Of a stretch of 6,510 nt of DNA, positions 5,975 through 6,510 are shown in pieces. The stretch's first letter is position 1. Each line of letters starts with the position of its first letter. The stretch is taken from positions 1-6,510 of the forward strand of contig URJN01000129.1 in the NCBI GenBank assembly GCA_900548125.1. Reading direction: 5' to 3'. The DNA comes from an uncultured Eubacteriales bacterium. Lineage in GTDB: Bacteria; Bacillota; Clostridia; Christensenellales; Aristaeellaceae. The position numbers were made by a program, and so were the translations under genes. The notes below the pieces were generated by a model, which was not told the origin of the DNA, did no database searches, and saw only the letters and a list, made by a program, of their open reading frames with translations.

Positions 5975-6312
5975 TTTGACGCGGCCTCCATTCCAAATAA
6001 TTCCGATATAATGCTGCGGTACTTGCGCCAATCCGCCTGATTCTCGTAAAAAAGCTCACGCCCTTTTTCCGTCAGATGATAATAGCGCCTTCGGGCACCT
6101 GCGTTTTCATTGCCCCAATAAGATTCGATCATGCCGCTGTTTTCCAGCCGGCGGAACGTCGTATACAGCGTCGCTTCTTTCAGTTCCAATTCTCCGCGGG
6201 TGATTTCCTGAACGTTTTTGCTGATCACATAGCCGTAATTGTCGCCCTGATCCAGCTGCGCCAGGATGATCGTATCCGTATAACCGCGAAGGATATCCGA
6301 TGAATTCAGCAT
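5971..6312 (-). CDS. PadR-family transcriptional regulator
   Basis: A 113-aa PadR regulator consisting of the winged-helix DNA-binding domain plus a short C-terminal dimerisation helix. Family marks are LRGYTDTIILAQLDQGDNYGYVI (8-30), the recognition region LKEATLYTTFRRLENSGMIES (44-64) and the wing GARRRYYHLTEKGRE (72-86). Helix WRKYRSIISELF (95-106) closes the protein. The short length fits the small PadR subgroup that usually represses its own operon in response to envelope stress or drugs. The start at 6312 is fixed by GGAGGTGAT just upstream; an in-frame extension to 6480 would span the promoter and is rejected. It heads the operon and overlaps the next gene by 4 bases, so the two are translationally coupled. 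The flanking inverted repeat suggests autoregulation. Confidence 0.92.
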   Translation of the reverse strand: MLNSSDILRGYTDTIILAQLDQGDNYGYVISKNVQEITRGELELKEATLYTTFRRLENSGMIESYWGNENAGARRRYYHLTEKGRELFYENQADWRKYRSIISELFGMEAASK

Positions 6313-6326
6313 TTCATCACCTCCGA

Positions 6327-6372
6327 CGAGATACAGTATAGCACCATATACCTCGCCTGTCAATGTATCTCG
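6327..6372. promoter_or_regulatory. perfect 9-bp inverted repeat bracketing the padR promoter, probable operator
   Basis: CGAGATACA (6327-6335) and TGTATCTCG (6364-6372) are perfect inverted copies, 28 bases apart, one overlapping the end of the -10 and the other abutting the -35. A second, inner repeat GTATA (6336-6340) / TATAC (6347-6351) lies within the promoter. Such symmetry around a regulator's own promoter is the usual signature of an autoregulatory site, here for PadR. The arms' centres are 37 bases apart, close to 3.5 helical turns, so binding of two dimers with looping is possible. This is inferred from sequence alone. Confidence 0.6.
6335..6363 (-). promoter_or_regulatory. strong sigma-A promoter of the padR operon
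   Basis: On the minus strand, TTGACA (6358-6363, perfect) and TATACT (6335-6340, 5 of 6) are exactly 17 bases apart. An A-rich stretch (about 6378-6390) upstream of the -35 may act as an UP element. The start codon of padR is only about 23 bases from the -10, giving a short leader that holds the GGAGGTGAT ribosome binding site. Such a strong core promoter suits an operon kept off by a repressor. Confidence 0.88.
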
Positions 6373-6433
6373 GTCACTTTTTTTGAAAAATTCACCCGCA
6401 GTCAGTCGTCCAATGAAATTTATCGTCATATCG

Positions 6434-6462
6434 TTGACGGTTTCCGGCATTTCTTCTATAAT
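6434..6462 (+). promoter_or_regulatory. divergent sigma-A promoter reading off the right edge
   Basis: On the plus strand, TTGACG (6434-6439, 5 of 6) and TATAAT (6457-6462, perfect) are exactly 17 bases apart. Transcription would begin near 6469 and leave the window at 6510. An ATG at 6479 is open to the edge but has no ribosome binding site, so the driven gene or RNA most likely starts beyond the window. The minus-strand padR operator lies about 60 bases away, so shared control is possible. Nothing else is visible in 6373-6510. Confidence 0.7.
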
Positions 6463-6510
6463 GAAGCTGACGAATCCCATGTCTGACGCTGCTTGGCATC
6501 GTTATGACCG

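Noticed and set aside
4079..6040. A 653-codon open frame on the plus strand, opposite the 618-aa HAAS-Toastrack gene
   Set aside because: It mirrors the real gene almost exactly and arises from that gene's codon bias (few codons whose complement is a stop). Its translation has no recognisable domain, while the minus strand shows clear domains, a ribosome binding site and operon context.
6313..6480. N-terminal extension of PadR to an ATG at 6480
   Set aside because: The added 56 residues span the TTGACA/TATACT promoter and the operator, do not belong to the PadR fold, and the ATG at 6312 has an excellent ribosome binding site.
6479..6510. Start of a plus-strand gene at the ATG at 6479
   Set aside because: The frame is open to the edge but only 10 codons are visible, there is no ribosome binding site and the leader would be about 10 bases, so it cannot be supported.
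1..6510. CRISPR arrays, tRNA or rRNA genes, insertion sequences and riboswitches
   Set aside because: No regularly spaced direct repeats, cloverleaf-like or rRNA-like stretches, transposase coding or recognisable aptamer leaders were found; the longest leaders (about 73 and 85 bases) show no known riboswitch pattern.

Overview
All supportable genes in this window lie on the minus strand, so transcription runs from the right edge towards the left. Strong AGGAGG-type ribosome binding sites, sigma-A-type promoters, a long-form hibernation promoting factor and a PadR/HAAS/Toastrack gene set point to a Bacillota (Firmicutes) bacterium. The moderately high GC content, with E/A/K-rich proteins, suggests a class Clostridia gut-type lineage rather than Bacillus. 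This placement is inference; no rRNA or other taxonomic marker is present.

Right part (about 3600-6372): a compact four-gene operon. It begins at a near-consensus promoter (TTGACA, 17 nt, TATACT) bracketed by a perfect 9-bp inverted repeat. The first gene is a PadR-family winged-helix regulator. It overlaps by ATGA a 618-aa protein that joins an N-terminal HAAS-like helical domain, a glycine/alanine-rich segment, a charged coiled coil and a C-terminal Toastrack (DUF4097) beta-repeat domain. Two small, mutually similar DUF4342-like membrane proteins follow. The operon closes with a strong intrinsic terminator at 3609-3641. PadR, HAAS and Toastrack genes are known to cluster in envelope-stress (Psp/Lia-like) systems, and this looks like a compact variant in which the large protein has no membrane segment and the two small proteins may supply the membrane anchor. 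A second, plus-strand promoter (TTGACG, 17 nt, TATAAT at 6434-6462) fires away from this operon towards a gene outside the window.

Middle part (about 1821-3610): a secreted protein with two SH3-like domains has its own candidate promoter overlapping the operon terminator. It is followed by its own candidate terminator, in which the promoter of a Nudix hydrolase gene is embedded.

Left part (1-1793): a clear sigma-A promoter drives hpf, the long ribosome hibernation factor. Two unrecognised genes follow, without convincing promoters of their own: a small single-pass membrane protein and a secreted 172-aa protein. They are probably read from the hpf promoter. The hpf and padR promoters share the 10-mer TATACTGTAT at the same position, which raises the possibility of common control by PadR. 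The left edge carries a 15-bp imperfect inverted repeat and a weak candidate terminator.
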